Assembly: GCA_016787565.1 (NCBI GenBank)
Contig: JAEUUG010000004.1
Coordinates: 186,001-250,000, forward strand
DNA from: Cyclobacteriaceae bacterium
Lineage (GTDB): Bacteria; Bacteroidota; Bacteroidia; Cytophagales; Cyclobacteriaceae
Reading direction: 5' to 3'
Length of the DNA: 64,000 bases
This document shows, piece by piece, positions 36,001 to 43,549 of this stretch (position 1 is the stretch's first letter; each line of letters begins with the position of its first letter). The notes beneath the pieces are model-generated. The model had not been told where the DNA came from and ran no database searches. It was given only the letters and a program-made list of their open reading frames with translations. The position numbers and the translations under genes are program-made.

Positions 36001-36542
36001 TTACTGCTGCAGCGGAGAAGCAGGCAGATGTAGTGGCACATTTTATTCATGGCGATACCCATAGTTTGTACGAAGGTACAGTTGCCATGAATATTCTTAA
36101 ATTGCCAGAGCTTGATTTATGCTCGATGGGGCAAATTGAACTGACTGCTGATGGTGATGGTTACGATGAGATACTCTTCATTGATAAATCGAAGCGCTAT
36201 TATAAAAAATGTATCATTAAAGATGATCGACTTGTTGGGGCAATCCTCATTGGTGATAAAAGTGAATTTGCTGAATTTAAATCACTCATCGATAATAAGA
36301 TTGAATTATCGGAGAAGAGATTGCAATTACTTCGTTCAGGAAAAACCACCGAACCGGTTATTGGAAAGTTAATTTGTTCCTGCAATCAGGTTGGTAAAGG
36401 AAATTTGGAAAAATTAATAGAAGGAGGATGCCATACCCTAAATGAGCTCTGTCAGATTTCAGGCGCTGGATTAGGTTGTGGCAGTTGCAAGCCTGAACTT
36501 CACCGGTTGTTGAAATTGAATCAAGTTGAGGCGGCTGGTTGA
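33030..36542 (+). CDS. One-polypeptide assimilatory NADH-nitrate reductase (NasC/NarB-type plus FAD oxidoreductase plus BFD)
   Basis: 1170 residues with three modules. Residues 1 to about 695: molybdopterin oxidoreductase with an N-terminal [4Fe-4S] site (Cys11, 14, 18, 46) and a molydopterin-binding C-terminal part. Residues about 705-1080: FAD/NAD(P) oxidoreductase with IIIVGAGAAAF, LATGTR, an NAD-type VGGGLLGLELA and a FAD-binding tail. Residues about 1115-1165: BFD-like [2Fe-2S] domain with CSCNQVGKGN and GCGSC. In Klebsiella and Bacillus these electron-transfer parts are separate proteins. The fusion would carry electrons from NADH to nitrate in one chain. It lies 94 nt after nrtD. Confidence 0.92.
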   Translation: MKPVESFKTTCSYCGVGCGLVVKKDRAGKIVVEGDQEHPVNKGMLCSKGMNLHYAMQDYSDRLLYPEMRYSRNHPRQRVTWSEAMERAAAVFKSIIGKYGPDSVAFYVSGQCLIEEYYVVNKLVKGFLGTNNIDTNSRLCMSSAVAGYAKMLGEDAVPVSYDDIELADCFFITGANPAWCHPILFRRIEAHKQAHPEVKIIIVDPRRTQSCAIADLHLQINPGTDVYLYNAIARVLIENGEVDFDFIQHHTEDFEKYRDTVFQFTIEEAAIQCDVAVSDIQVAASYIAASKGFLTLWAMGLNQSVIGVNKNIALISLNLITGHIGKPGSGPFSLTGQPNAMGGREVGGLATMLAAHRSYANPIHRKEVADFWGVDSISEKPGLTATQMVEALEQGDLKAIWIICTNPLVSLPDARRVETALKKARFVVVQDISRKSDTVEFADLILPAAGHFEKEGTMTNSDRRISHLAKVSNPPAEALPDAEIISLFAKAMGYSGFNYLSASEIFDEHAALTKGTNINITGLSYNRLKTAGTFQWPVPAPNHAGTKRLFTDHSFYTPSHRAKFFPLTHPENLSQPVTKDLPLILTTGRIRDQWHTMTKTGKVNKLRQHISKPFLEINPQDALCRHIEENDVVVIANELGSVRVTAKITPDIKKGVVFLPIHWGKILNGDDVRANNLTHNLVDPISKEPDFKFSAVEVMRYSKPAERIIIVGAGAAAFRFLCTYRSLNTADSVLVFSKEKYPFYNRVLLPEYVSETLTWERLQKFQAGEFESLGVDISLENEIVSVNRDEKYVVDKHGIKHTYDKLILATGTRAHIPHDAPVSLPGIFTMRTRQDADALRDFLKPKGQVLIVGGGLLGLELAASLTTIDVQVSILQLGSRLMERQMDNLGGEILLDFIEEQGITVYMNDQIQSVQVSTVDEKLNVQLRSGKILEANAIVYAVGTRPNIEFVQEAGLESARGIMVNDYLQTSDPNIFAMGEIAEHRGNVLGITAAAEKQADVVAHFIHGDTHSLYEGTVAMNILKLPELDLCSMGQIELTADGDGYDEILFIDKSKRYYKKCIIKDDRLVGAILIGDKSEFAEFKSLIDNKIELSEKRLQLLRSGKTTEPVIGKLICSCNQVGKGNLEKLIEGGCHTLNELCQISGAGLGCGSCKPELHRLLKLNQVEAAG

Positions 36543-36566
36543 GAGTAGTATTCAGAATACGGATGA

Positions 36567-38015
36567 ATGGAATTAAAAAAGAAAAGTGATTTAATCCGAA
36601 CCTTTGTCAAGGGAGGCTTTCTTTCGCCTGCCGACTTACTCAGGATCATGGAGATATCGAAAGATCTCGGAAATAAGTATATCATGTTTGGTTCCCGGCA
36701 GGATATTTTGTTTCCGTTAGGTCATACGGAGGAGCATAAACTTGAACGAGCCTTTCAGTCCATTCACATGAGTTATGAGTTGGGCAGTGATCAATCGGTC
36801 TACCAAAATATTGTGAGTTCGTATGCGGCTGTTAATGTTGTAGAAACTACACCCTGGGTAAAAGAAGACACGTACAATGTCATCACCGATAGTTTTGACT
36901 ATCGTCCAAGATTAAAAATAAATGTTGTTGATCCCTTGCAAAGCCTGGTTCCGTTGTTTACAGGTGAACTGAACTTTGTGGCTTCACGTGAAAAGAATTA
37001 TTGGTTTTTATTTATTCGTGATGCAAGAAAAGGTAATACCATCGAGTGTTGGCCCCGCTTGATAGCCGGTCAGGATATCCCGAAAATATCCAGAGCCCTG
37101 GAAGATTTGTTCATGAATTTCCTTCCTTTTACTACCGAGGAATTATACATGATTTTAAAGAACGACCAGGTTAAGATTAGTTACAAACCGATTTCAGAAA
37201 AACTAAAGATTCCGGCTACAACTTTTCCCTACTATGAGGGGCTCAACGCCATGTTGAATAGTCAGTATTGGCTGGGTTTGTATTGGCGGAATAATCAATA
37301 TGATATTGATTTCATGAGTGCTGCCTGCCGGTTGTGTCAGGAAACTAAAATCAGCAACATCAACATCATCCCGTGGAAAGCCTTTATCATCAAAGGTATT
37401 AAATCTGCTGACCGCATTCGGTGGGAAAAATTGATGGGTAAATTTGGTATTAACGAACGGCATTCATCGTTGGAGTTAAATTGGCATTTGCCGGTAGTCG
37501 ATGATGAGGCGCTGGAATTAAAACGCTTTCTTGTGCGCGAGCTTGATCAGCACGACATCAGTACACACGGACTGACGTTTGCTATTAAGACTAACCGCGA
37601 TGTTTTTCCTTTTACCAGTATTGTTATCTCATTGACCCGGAATTTGGAAGGTGACCGGTACACCATACTATATGCCAAGGATTTTAATCCCACCAATGGA
37701 TTTTATTATACCTATGCCCATCAGATAAAAAAGGAAATGATACCGGTATTGCTCATCGAATTGAGTAAATTTTACTTCCGCCAACTCAATCCTGAAAAGG
37801 AAGTTCAGCGGGAAGAAATGATCGAACCACTTTCAGGAAAACCGCTCATCTATTACCAATGTACGAATTGTTTGACCATCTATGATGAACGGTTTGGTGA
37901 TGCGTTATCCGGAATACCACCTGGAGTTGATTTCGCGGATTTACCTGAACACTACTGTTGTCATGTATGTGAAAGCCCTAAAAAACATTTTAGTGCCGTT
38001 AGTAGCAGGCAATGA
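36567..38015 (+). CDS. Siroheme-reductase-like protein with C-terminal rubredoxin
   Basis: 482 residues. Two half-domains resemble the ferredoxin-like halves of nitrite/sulfite reductases: LLRIMEISKDLGNKYIMFGSRQDI near residues 20-45, and NIIPWKAFIIKGI near 270, which lines up with the RLTPW..I.GI stretch of that family. None of the Cys ligands of the siroheme cluster is present. The last 55 residues are a rubredoxin with Cys432, Cys435, Cys465 and Cys468 and the usual GIPPGVDFADLPEH core. It starts 24 nt after the nitrate reductase gene. Its role is probably electron transfer to the reductases or a scaffold; this is inference. Confidence 0.78.
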   Translation: MELKKKSDLIRTFVKGGFLSPADLLRIMEISKDLGNKYIMFGSRQDILFPLGHTEEHKLERAFQSIHMSYELGSDQSVYQNIVSSYAAVNVVETTPWVKEDTYNVITDSFDYRPRLKINVVDPLQSLVPLFTGELNFVASREKNYWFLFIRDARKGNTIECWPRLIAGQDIPKISRALEDLFMNFLPFTTEELYMILKNDQVKISYKPISEKLKIPATTFPYYEGLNAMLNSQYWLGLYWRNNQYDIDFMSAACRLCQETKISNINIIPWKAFIIKGIKSADRIRWEKLMGKFGINERHSSLELNWHLPVVDDEALELKRFLVRELDQHDISTHGLTFAIKTNRDVFPFTSIVISLTRNLEGDRYTILYAKDFNPTNGFYYTYAHQIKKEMIPVLLIELSKFYFRQLNPEKEVQREEMIEPLSGKPLIYYQCTNCLTIYDERFGDALSGIPPGVDFADLPEHYCCHVCESPKKHFSAVSSRQ

Positions 38016-38176
38016 GTTTGTTTTCGAGTTAAAATTTCAATTGGTTTGGTCCGATCACCGTATTATAAAGAGAGCCCTGTAAATCTATTTTGATTCCCTC
38101 CTGAATCTCCGCATATTGAATCTGTAAAATTGATTCTGGTAAATTCGCATTCACTAACTCATAATCAGGAATACCA

Positions 38177-39757
38177 ATGAAAAGTCTGATCATCTCGTTG
38201 TTGATGATACTCTCTTTCTCTAGTTACAGTCAGCAGGTAATCCCTTTGTATGCCGATCCAGCCCCTGGTTCGGAAAGCTGGACATGGGATGAGAAAGAAA
38301 CGAGTAACAATTTGTGGGGCACCCGTATCGTGTATAACGTTTCGAAGCCCACGCTGACAGCCTTTTTGCCCAATCGCTATGCTGCCACTGGAACAGCAAT
38401 AATTATTTGTCCGGGAGGTGCTTTTCACACCCTTTCTATCGACAATGAAGGAAACGATGTGGCGCGCTGGTTAAATCAAAAAGGTGTTGCCGCATTTGTG
38501 TTAAAATATAGAGTAGTTCGCAGCCTTACCGATGATCCGGTAAAAGAGCTTATGGCTAAAATGGGTGATTTCAAAAAGCTGGATGAAGAAAATGCTCCCG
38601 TGGTTCCATTGGCAGTAGCTGACGGAAAGAAAGCAATCGAGTATGTTCGGCAGCATGCTGCGGAGTTGGGAATTAATCCTGATCGCATTGGCATCATGGG
38701 TTTTTCGGCAGGGGGTACCCTGGCCACTTCGGTAGCGTATTCCTATGCAGCCGCCAACAAACCAAATTTTGTTGCACCGGTTTATCCGTACATGGGTGCA
38801 GTTGCGAAAATGCCGGTACCGGCTGATGCACCTCCGATGTTTATTGTTGCCGCAACGGATGATCAACTGGGTTTGGCATCACACAGTGTACAACTTTACA
38901 GCGATTGGATATCGGCAAAAAAAATAGCCGAGCTCCACATGTATCAGCACGGTGGGCATGGTTTCGGTATGCACCAACAGGATATTCCCACTGATACCTG
39001 GATTGATCGCTTTGGTGATTGGCTGGATATGCAGGGTTTATTGAAGCCGACTGACCCTAACCACTGGTCGGCCAAATACACTCCACAACAATTGCTGCGC
39101 TTTCGAAAGGAAGGAGAGGAACGTACCCGAAACGACTGGGCCAACATGAAAAAATTTCAGGATGACAATAAAAAATTAACATCACCCAAACCAGGCGAGA
39201 ACCGTGTGGTGTTTATGGGTAATTCCATTACGGAAGGATGGAGTAATGCCGACCCTTCTTTCTTTGAAGGAAAGCCGTACATTAATCGCGGCATCAGCGG
39301 ACAAACCACACCGCAAATGGTGCTTCGCTTTCGGCAGGATGTTATTGATTTGAAACCAAAGGTGGTGGTGATTCTGGCCGGTACCAATGATATTGCCGGG
39401 AATACCGGACCCATGACATTGGAACAAACACGCGACAATATTATTTCGATGGCAGAGCTGGCTCAAGCACATGGCATTAAAGTAGTACTCTCGTCCGTCA
39501 TTCCTGCTTTTGATTATCCGTGGAAACCCGGCTTGGCGCCCGCAGAAAAAATTGTATCGCTCAACAAAATGCTGAAGGCGTATGCCAATAAAAATAGCAT
39601 TGTTTACCTCGATTATTTTTCCGCTATGGCTGATGAACGAAACGGGTTGAAAAAAGAACTGGGCTATGATGGTGTGCATCCTAATCTTGCGGGTTATAAA
39701 GTGATGGCACCTTTGGCCGAACAAGCGATTGCGAAAGCTTTAGCACAAGCCAAGTAA
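38177..39757 (+). CDS. Two-domain esterase: alpha/beta hydrolase (BD-FAE/xylan esterase type) plus SGNH hydrolase
   Basis: 526 residues with a signal peptide ending SYSQ. Residues about 20-290 form an alpha/beta hydrolase: oxyanion CPGGAF, nucleophile GFSAGG near 177 and HGGHGFGM as the histidine loop. Residues about 330-526 form an SGNH/GDSL hydrolase: block I GNSITEG near 349, block III GTNDI and block V DGVHPN. Each half could remove ester groups (acetyl, feruloyl, methyl) from a polysaccharide. A paralogue of the first half is encoded 12 nt downstream, and a GH78 after that, which suggests rhamnose-containing pectin or flavonoid-type glycans. This is inferred from context. Confidence 0.85.
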   Translation: MKSLIISLLMILSFSSYSQQVIPLYADPAPGSESWTWDEKETSNNLWGTRIVYNVSKPTLTAFLPNRYAATGTAIIICPGGAFHTLSIDNEGNDVARWLNQKGVAAFVLKYRVVRSLTDDPVKELMAKMGDFKKLDEENAPVVPLAVADGKKAIEYVRQHAAELGINPDRIGIMGFSAGGTLATSVAYSYAAANKPNFVAPVYPYMGAVAKMPVPADAPPMFIVAATDDQLGLASHSVQLYSDWISAKKIAELHMYQHGGHGFGMHQQDIPTDTWIDRFGDWLDMQGLLKPTDPNHWSAKYTPQQLLRFRKEGEERTRNDWANMKKFQDDNKKLTSPKPGENRVVFMGNSITEGWSNADPSFFEGKPYINRGISGQTTPQMVLRFRQDVIDLKPKVVVILAGTNDIAGNTGPMTLEQTRDNIISMAELAQAHGIKVVLSSVIPAFDYPWKPGLAPAEKIVSLNKMLKAYANKNSIVYLDYFSAMADERNGLKKELGYDGVHPNLAGYKVMAPLAEQAIAKALAQAK

Positions 39758-39769
39758 ACAATAACAATT

Positions 39770-40675
39770 ATGAGAAAATGTAATTTGTTTTTATGCATGA
39801 TGATGGCTACTGCAGCAATGGCACAGCAAACTATTCCGCTCTACCCCGGTACTATCCCCAATAGTAAACCAACTCCTGATGAGGAGGTAACGACAAACGA
39901 AGGCATGACCATCGTTCGAAATATTTCCAGGCCCAGCCTCAGTATTTTTCTTCCCGCGAAGGAAAAAGCCAACGGTACAGCTATCATTATTTTTCCCGGT
40001 GGTGGATATTGGGTCAATGCGATTGGTCACGAGGGGTATGATGTGGCGAAGAAATTTACGGCCATGGGCATTACTGCTTTTGTAGTGAAATACAGAATAC
40101 CGAATGATGCCACGATGATGGACCGTGAGATCGGGCCCTTGCAGGATGCGCAGCAAGCCATTCATGTGGTGCGCACGCGGGCGAAAGAATGGAGTATCAA
40201 TCCTTCGCAAATTGGTGTGATGGGATTTTCTGCAGGCGGACATTTGGCATCAACAGCCGGAACGCATTTTACAAAACCGGTAATCGTTGAACCCGGAGTA
40301 GTGAATGTGCGGCCAGATTTCATGATCTTGATTTATCCCGTCATCAGTTTTCAGGATCATGTCGGCCATACCGGATCACGCGATCAACTGATTGGTAAAT
40401 CTCCATTGAAGGATAAGATAGATTTTTATTCGAATGAACTTCAGGTTACCGCACAAACCCCGCCCACATTTCTGGTACATGCCAGCGATGATGATGCAGT
40501 GAAATCAGAAAATAGTATTCTTTTTTATCAGGCACTTGTGAAGTATCATGTTCCGGCCGAACTTCATATCTATCAAAAGGGAGGTCATGGTTTTGGTATG
40601 AACAATAAGTCAACTTCCGATCAATGGATGGATCGCTGTACGAACTGGCTGCGGGTAAACGATTGGATCAAGTAG
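39770..40675 (+). CDS. Alpha/beta hydrolase, predicted carbohydrate esterase
   Basis: 301 residues, signal peptide ending AMAQ. The oxyanion FPGGGYW, nucleophile GFSAGG (near residue 155) and a QKGGHGFGM histidine loop show a BD-FAE/xylan-esterase-type hydrolase. It resembles the first half of the gene at 38177 but lacks the SGNH domain. The two are 12 nt apart and co-transcribed. The substrate is not deducible. Confidence 0.85.
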   Translation: MRKCNLFLCMMMATAAMAQQTIPLYPGTIPNSKPTPDEEVTTNEGMTIVRNISRPSLSIFLPAKEKANGTAIIIFPGGGYWVNAIGHEGYDVAKKFTAMGITAFVVKYRIPNDATMMDREIGPLQDAQQAIHVVRTRAKEWSINPSQIGVMGFSAGGHLASTAGTHFTKPVIVEPGVVNVRPDFMILIYPVISFQDHVGHTGSRDQLIGKSPLKDKIDFYSNELQVTAQTPPTFLVHASDDDAVKSENSILFYQALVKYHVPAELHIYQKGGHGFGMNNKSTSDQWMDRCTNWLRVNDWIK

Positions 40676-40701
40676 ATAACCAGAAGAAAGAAACCCGTAT
40701 G

Positions 40702-40719
40702 GTGCAGGACAGTGAAATG
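40702..40719 (+). promoter_or_regulatory. Candidate operator upstream of the second GH78 gene
   Basis: GTGCAGGACAGTGAAATG matches 14 of 18 positions of 18328-18345, which stands before the first GH78 gene. The distance to the start codon is 54 bp. The match is suggestive only. Confidence 0.25.
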
Positions 40720-40773
40720 AGCGCACCGTCTTACTTTGCCTTTTAGTGCATTGAAACCTCTTCCACCTGTGAA

Positions 40774-43512
40774 ATGAAAAAAATATTCTGGCTCATCATT
40801 TTTTCGCTAATCATCTTCACTGGTATTGCTGCACCACTTTTTCCGCACAAGTTAACCTGTGAATATCAGAACAATCCCCTGGGAATAGACACTCCCTCAC
40901 CACGCCTGAGTTGGGAGTTTTCCGGAACGGGAAAAAATTATCAGCAAACTGCGTTTGAAATAATTGTTTCCGAAAAAGAAAGTGATGTGCGCAGCGGGGT
41001 GGGTACAGTTTGGGCCTCCGGTAAGGTGGTATCAAATCAAAATACACTGATCACCTATGAGGGGAAAAAATTAACATCCTTCATCCGCTATTATTGGCGT
41101 GTCCGGGTCTATGATCAGGAGGGTAAAGGTTCAGCATGGAGTGAGCCGGCCTGGTTTGAAACCGCTATGCTTAAATCTTCAGATTGGCAAGCCGTGTGGA
41201 TTGATGATGGCAGCAAACAGTTTGAGCGTGATGAGGAATTTTATCAGGATGACCGGATGCCACTTTTTCGAAAGCAATTTGGCGTATCTAAAAAAGTTGA
41301 AACGGCTCGACTTTACATTTCAGGACTGGGATACTACGAGGCCTATCTTAATGGAAAAAAAATCAGCGATCATGTTATTGATCCCGGATGGACAACCTAC
41401 CGGAAAGAAGTATTGTATGTTGTGCATGATATAACCTGGTTGATAAAGACGGGTAGCAATGTTGCAGGTGTAATGCTGGGTAATGGTTGGTATAATCCCT
41501 TGCCTTTGCGATTATTTTCAAAATTTAATTTACGCGATGTGCAGGAAACCGGTCGTCCTTGTTTGAAAGCAGAGATTCATATCCGGTATGCAGATGGTTC
41601 GATAGAAAAAATTGTAACGGATCAATCCTGGCAAACAGCCCCCGGACCTATCATACGGAACAATGTTTACCTGGGCGAAGCGTATGATGCTCGTCTTGAA
41701 CAACCGAATTGGATGGGAGAAAATGCTATACGTGGTGTTTGGAAAAATGCTTCGGCAACGCGTGGCCCGTCAGGCAATTTAGCAGTTCAGCATCAGCCAC
41801 CTATTCGGGTAACAAAAGTTGTTAAGCCTATTTCAATAAAAGAGTGGAAACCTGGAATTTTTATTGTGGATATGGGACAAAATTTTGCAGGTGTTGCACG
41901 CATAAAGGTGAAGGGTAAATCCGGAACAACCATTACGTTAAAATATGGTGAAGCGCTCCACGAAGATGGTTCGTTAAATTACCTCACCACCGTAGCCGGG
42001 CAAATCAAAGAAATCTGGAAAGTAAATGGAGGACCGGGAGCACCTCCAACAGCCTGGCAGCAGGATCGCTATATAATGAAAGGCGCTGGTTTAGAAGTGT
42101 GGTCACCGCGGTTTACGTTTCATGGTTTTCGCTATGTCGAAGTAAGCGGATGGCCCGGTAAACCTGATGTGAATGCTATTGAGGGACTTCGCATGAACAG
42201 CGATCTTGAACCTTCCGGAAAGTTTACGTGCGCTAACACCCTATTCAACCAACTCCATTCCGTCATTAACTGGACATTTCTGAGTAATGTATTCAGTGTG
42301 CAATCTGATTGTCCGGGCCGCGAGAAAATGGGATATGGTGCCGACATGGTGGCCACAGCTAATGCGTACCTCTACAATTTTAACATGGGTAATTTTTATC
42401 GCAAAACCGTTCGTGACTATGCCAATGATCAACAACCTGATGGCGGCATAACCGAAATTGCTCCGTATACCGGTATTGCTGATAGAGGTTATGGTGGACA
42501 TTCGGGTCCATTAGGCTGGCAACTTGCTTTTCCGTATCTACAGAAACAATTGTATTTGTTTTATGGAGACGCGAAAATTATCAGCGATAACTACGATAGC
42601 TTCATCAAGCAAATGGAATTTCTGGAAGCACATGCCATTGATGGATTATACCATTGGGATATCAGTGATCATGAAGCACTGGACCCCAGGCCAGAAGCCT
42701 TTACGGCTTCAGCATTTTATTACCATCATGCTACGCTGGCAACGGAATTTGCTGCCATTCTCGGCAAGAAGCAAGATGAAGAGAAGTATCGAAAACTTGC
42801 GGATCAGATTAAGCAACGTATCATTCGGAAATATTTTGTTCCCGGTACCGGACGATTTGATAATGGTACGCAGTCGGCTCAACTTTTTGCACTATGGTAT
42901 AGCCTTTCTCCCGAACCCGAAAAAACATTTGATGTGCTGATGCAGGAATTTAAGCGCCACAATAATCATATTTCATCTGGTATATTTGGTGTGATGATGA
43001 TGTGGGATGTACTTCGCCAGCAGGAGCAAAATGAATTGGCCTATAGTATAGCCAATCAACGTGATTACCCGAGCCTTGGCTTTATGCTGGAGAAGGGAGC
43101 GACCACGCTGTGGGAAACCTGGCAATATCCGGACAACGCACCATCTCAAAATCACCCCATGTTTGGATCGATTGATGAATGGTTTTATCGATCTATTCTG
43201 GGTATCAACCCGGCTGGTCCGGCTTTTGAAAAAATTATCATTAAACCTCAACCTGCAGGTGAGCTAACCTGGGCAAAAGGAAGTTATCATTCTGTAAAGG
43301 GAATGATTGCAAGCGATTGGAAAATAGAAGGAGATAAATTTTTACTTCGTGTTTCGATTCCAGCGAATACACGTGCTGAAATATGGATTCAATCAAAAGA
43401 TGGGACAACCATTACAGAGAACGGAAGTGCAGTGCAGCCGGTACGCATTGAAAAAAATTACGCTATTGTTCACGTTGGCTCGGGTGATTATAGTTTTGAA
43501 TCGATTCGTTAA
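40774..43512 (+). CDS. Alpha-L-rhamnosidase, GH78 (second paralogue)
   Basis: 912 residues with a signal peptide or hydrophobic N-terminus near residues 3-22. It has the multi-domain layout of the gene at 18479: beta-domains, a catalytic barrel with SDCPGREKMGYGADM near residue 514, the DCP(x)RE(R/K)(L/M)G signature of GH78, and a C-terminal beta-domain. Sequence divergence from the first GH78 is high, so a different aglycone or linkage preference is likely. It follows two esterase genes and precedes the PQQ dehydrogenase. Confidence 0.9.
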   Translation: MKKIFWLIIFSLIIFTGIAAPLFPHKLTCEYQNNPLGIDTPSPRLSWEFSGTGKNYQQTAFEIIVSEKESDVRSGVGTVWASGKVVSNQNTLITYEGKKLTSFIRYYWRVRVYDQEGKGSAWSEPAWFETAMLKSSDWQAVWIDDGSKQFERDEEFYQDDRMPLFRKQFGVSKKVETARLYISGLGYYEAYLNGKKISDHVIDPGWTTYRKEVLYVVHDITWLIKTGSNVAGVMLGNGWYNPLPLRLFSKFNLRDVQETGRPCLKAEIHIRYADGSIEKIVTDQSWQTAPGPIIRNNVYLGEAYDARLEQPNWMGENAIRGVWKNASATRGPSGNLAVQHQPPIRVTKVVKPISIKEWKPGIFIVDMGQNFAGVARIKVKGKSGTTITLKYGEALHEDGSLNYLTTVAGQIKEIWKVNGGPGAPPTAWQQDRYIMKGAGLEVWSPRFTFHGFRYVEVSGWPGKPDVNAIEGLRMNSDLEPSGKFTCANTLFNQLHSVINWTFLSNVFSVQSDCPGREKMGYGADMVATANAYLYNFNMGNFYRKTVRDYANDQQPDGGITEIAPYTGIADRGYGGHSGPLGWQLAFPYLQKQLYLFYGDAKIISDNYDSFIKQMEFLEAHAIDGLYHWDISDHEALDPRPEAFTASAFYYHHATLATEFAAILGKKQDEEKYRKLADQIKQRIIRKYFVPGTGRFDNGTQSAQLFALWYSLSPEPEKTFDVLMQEFKRHNNHISSGIFGVMMMWDVLRQQEQNELAYSIANQRDYPSLGFMLEKGATTLWETWQYPDNAPSQNHPMFGSIDEWFYRSILGINPAGPAFEKIIIKPQPAGELTWAKGSYHSVKGMIASDWKIEGDKFLLRVSIPANTRAEIWIQSKDGTTITENGSAVQPVRIEKNYAIVHVGSGDYSFESIR

Positions 43513-43549
43513 GCGGTACCTTAGTTTAGAATGTAAAAACGACACAGTC

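Noticed and set aside
43349-43549. Upstream extension of the PQQ dehydrogenase frame
   Set aside because: It overlaps the 3' end of the GH78 gene in another frame, and the signal peptide starts at 43550.
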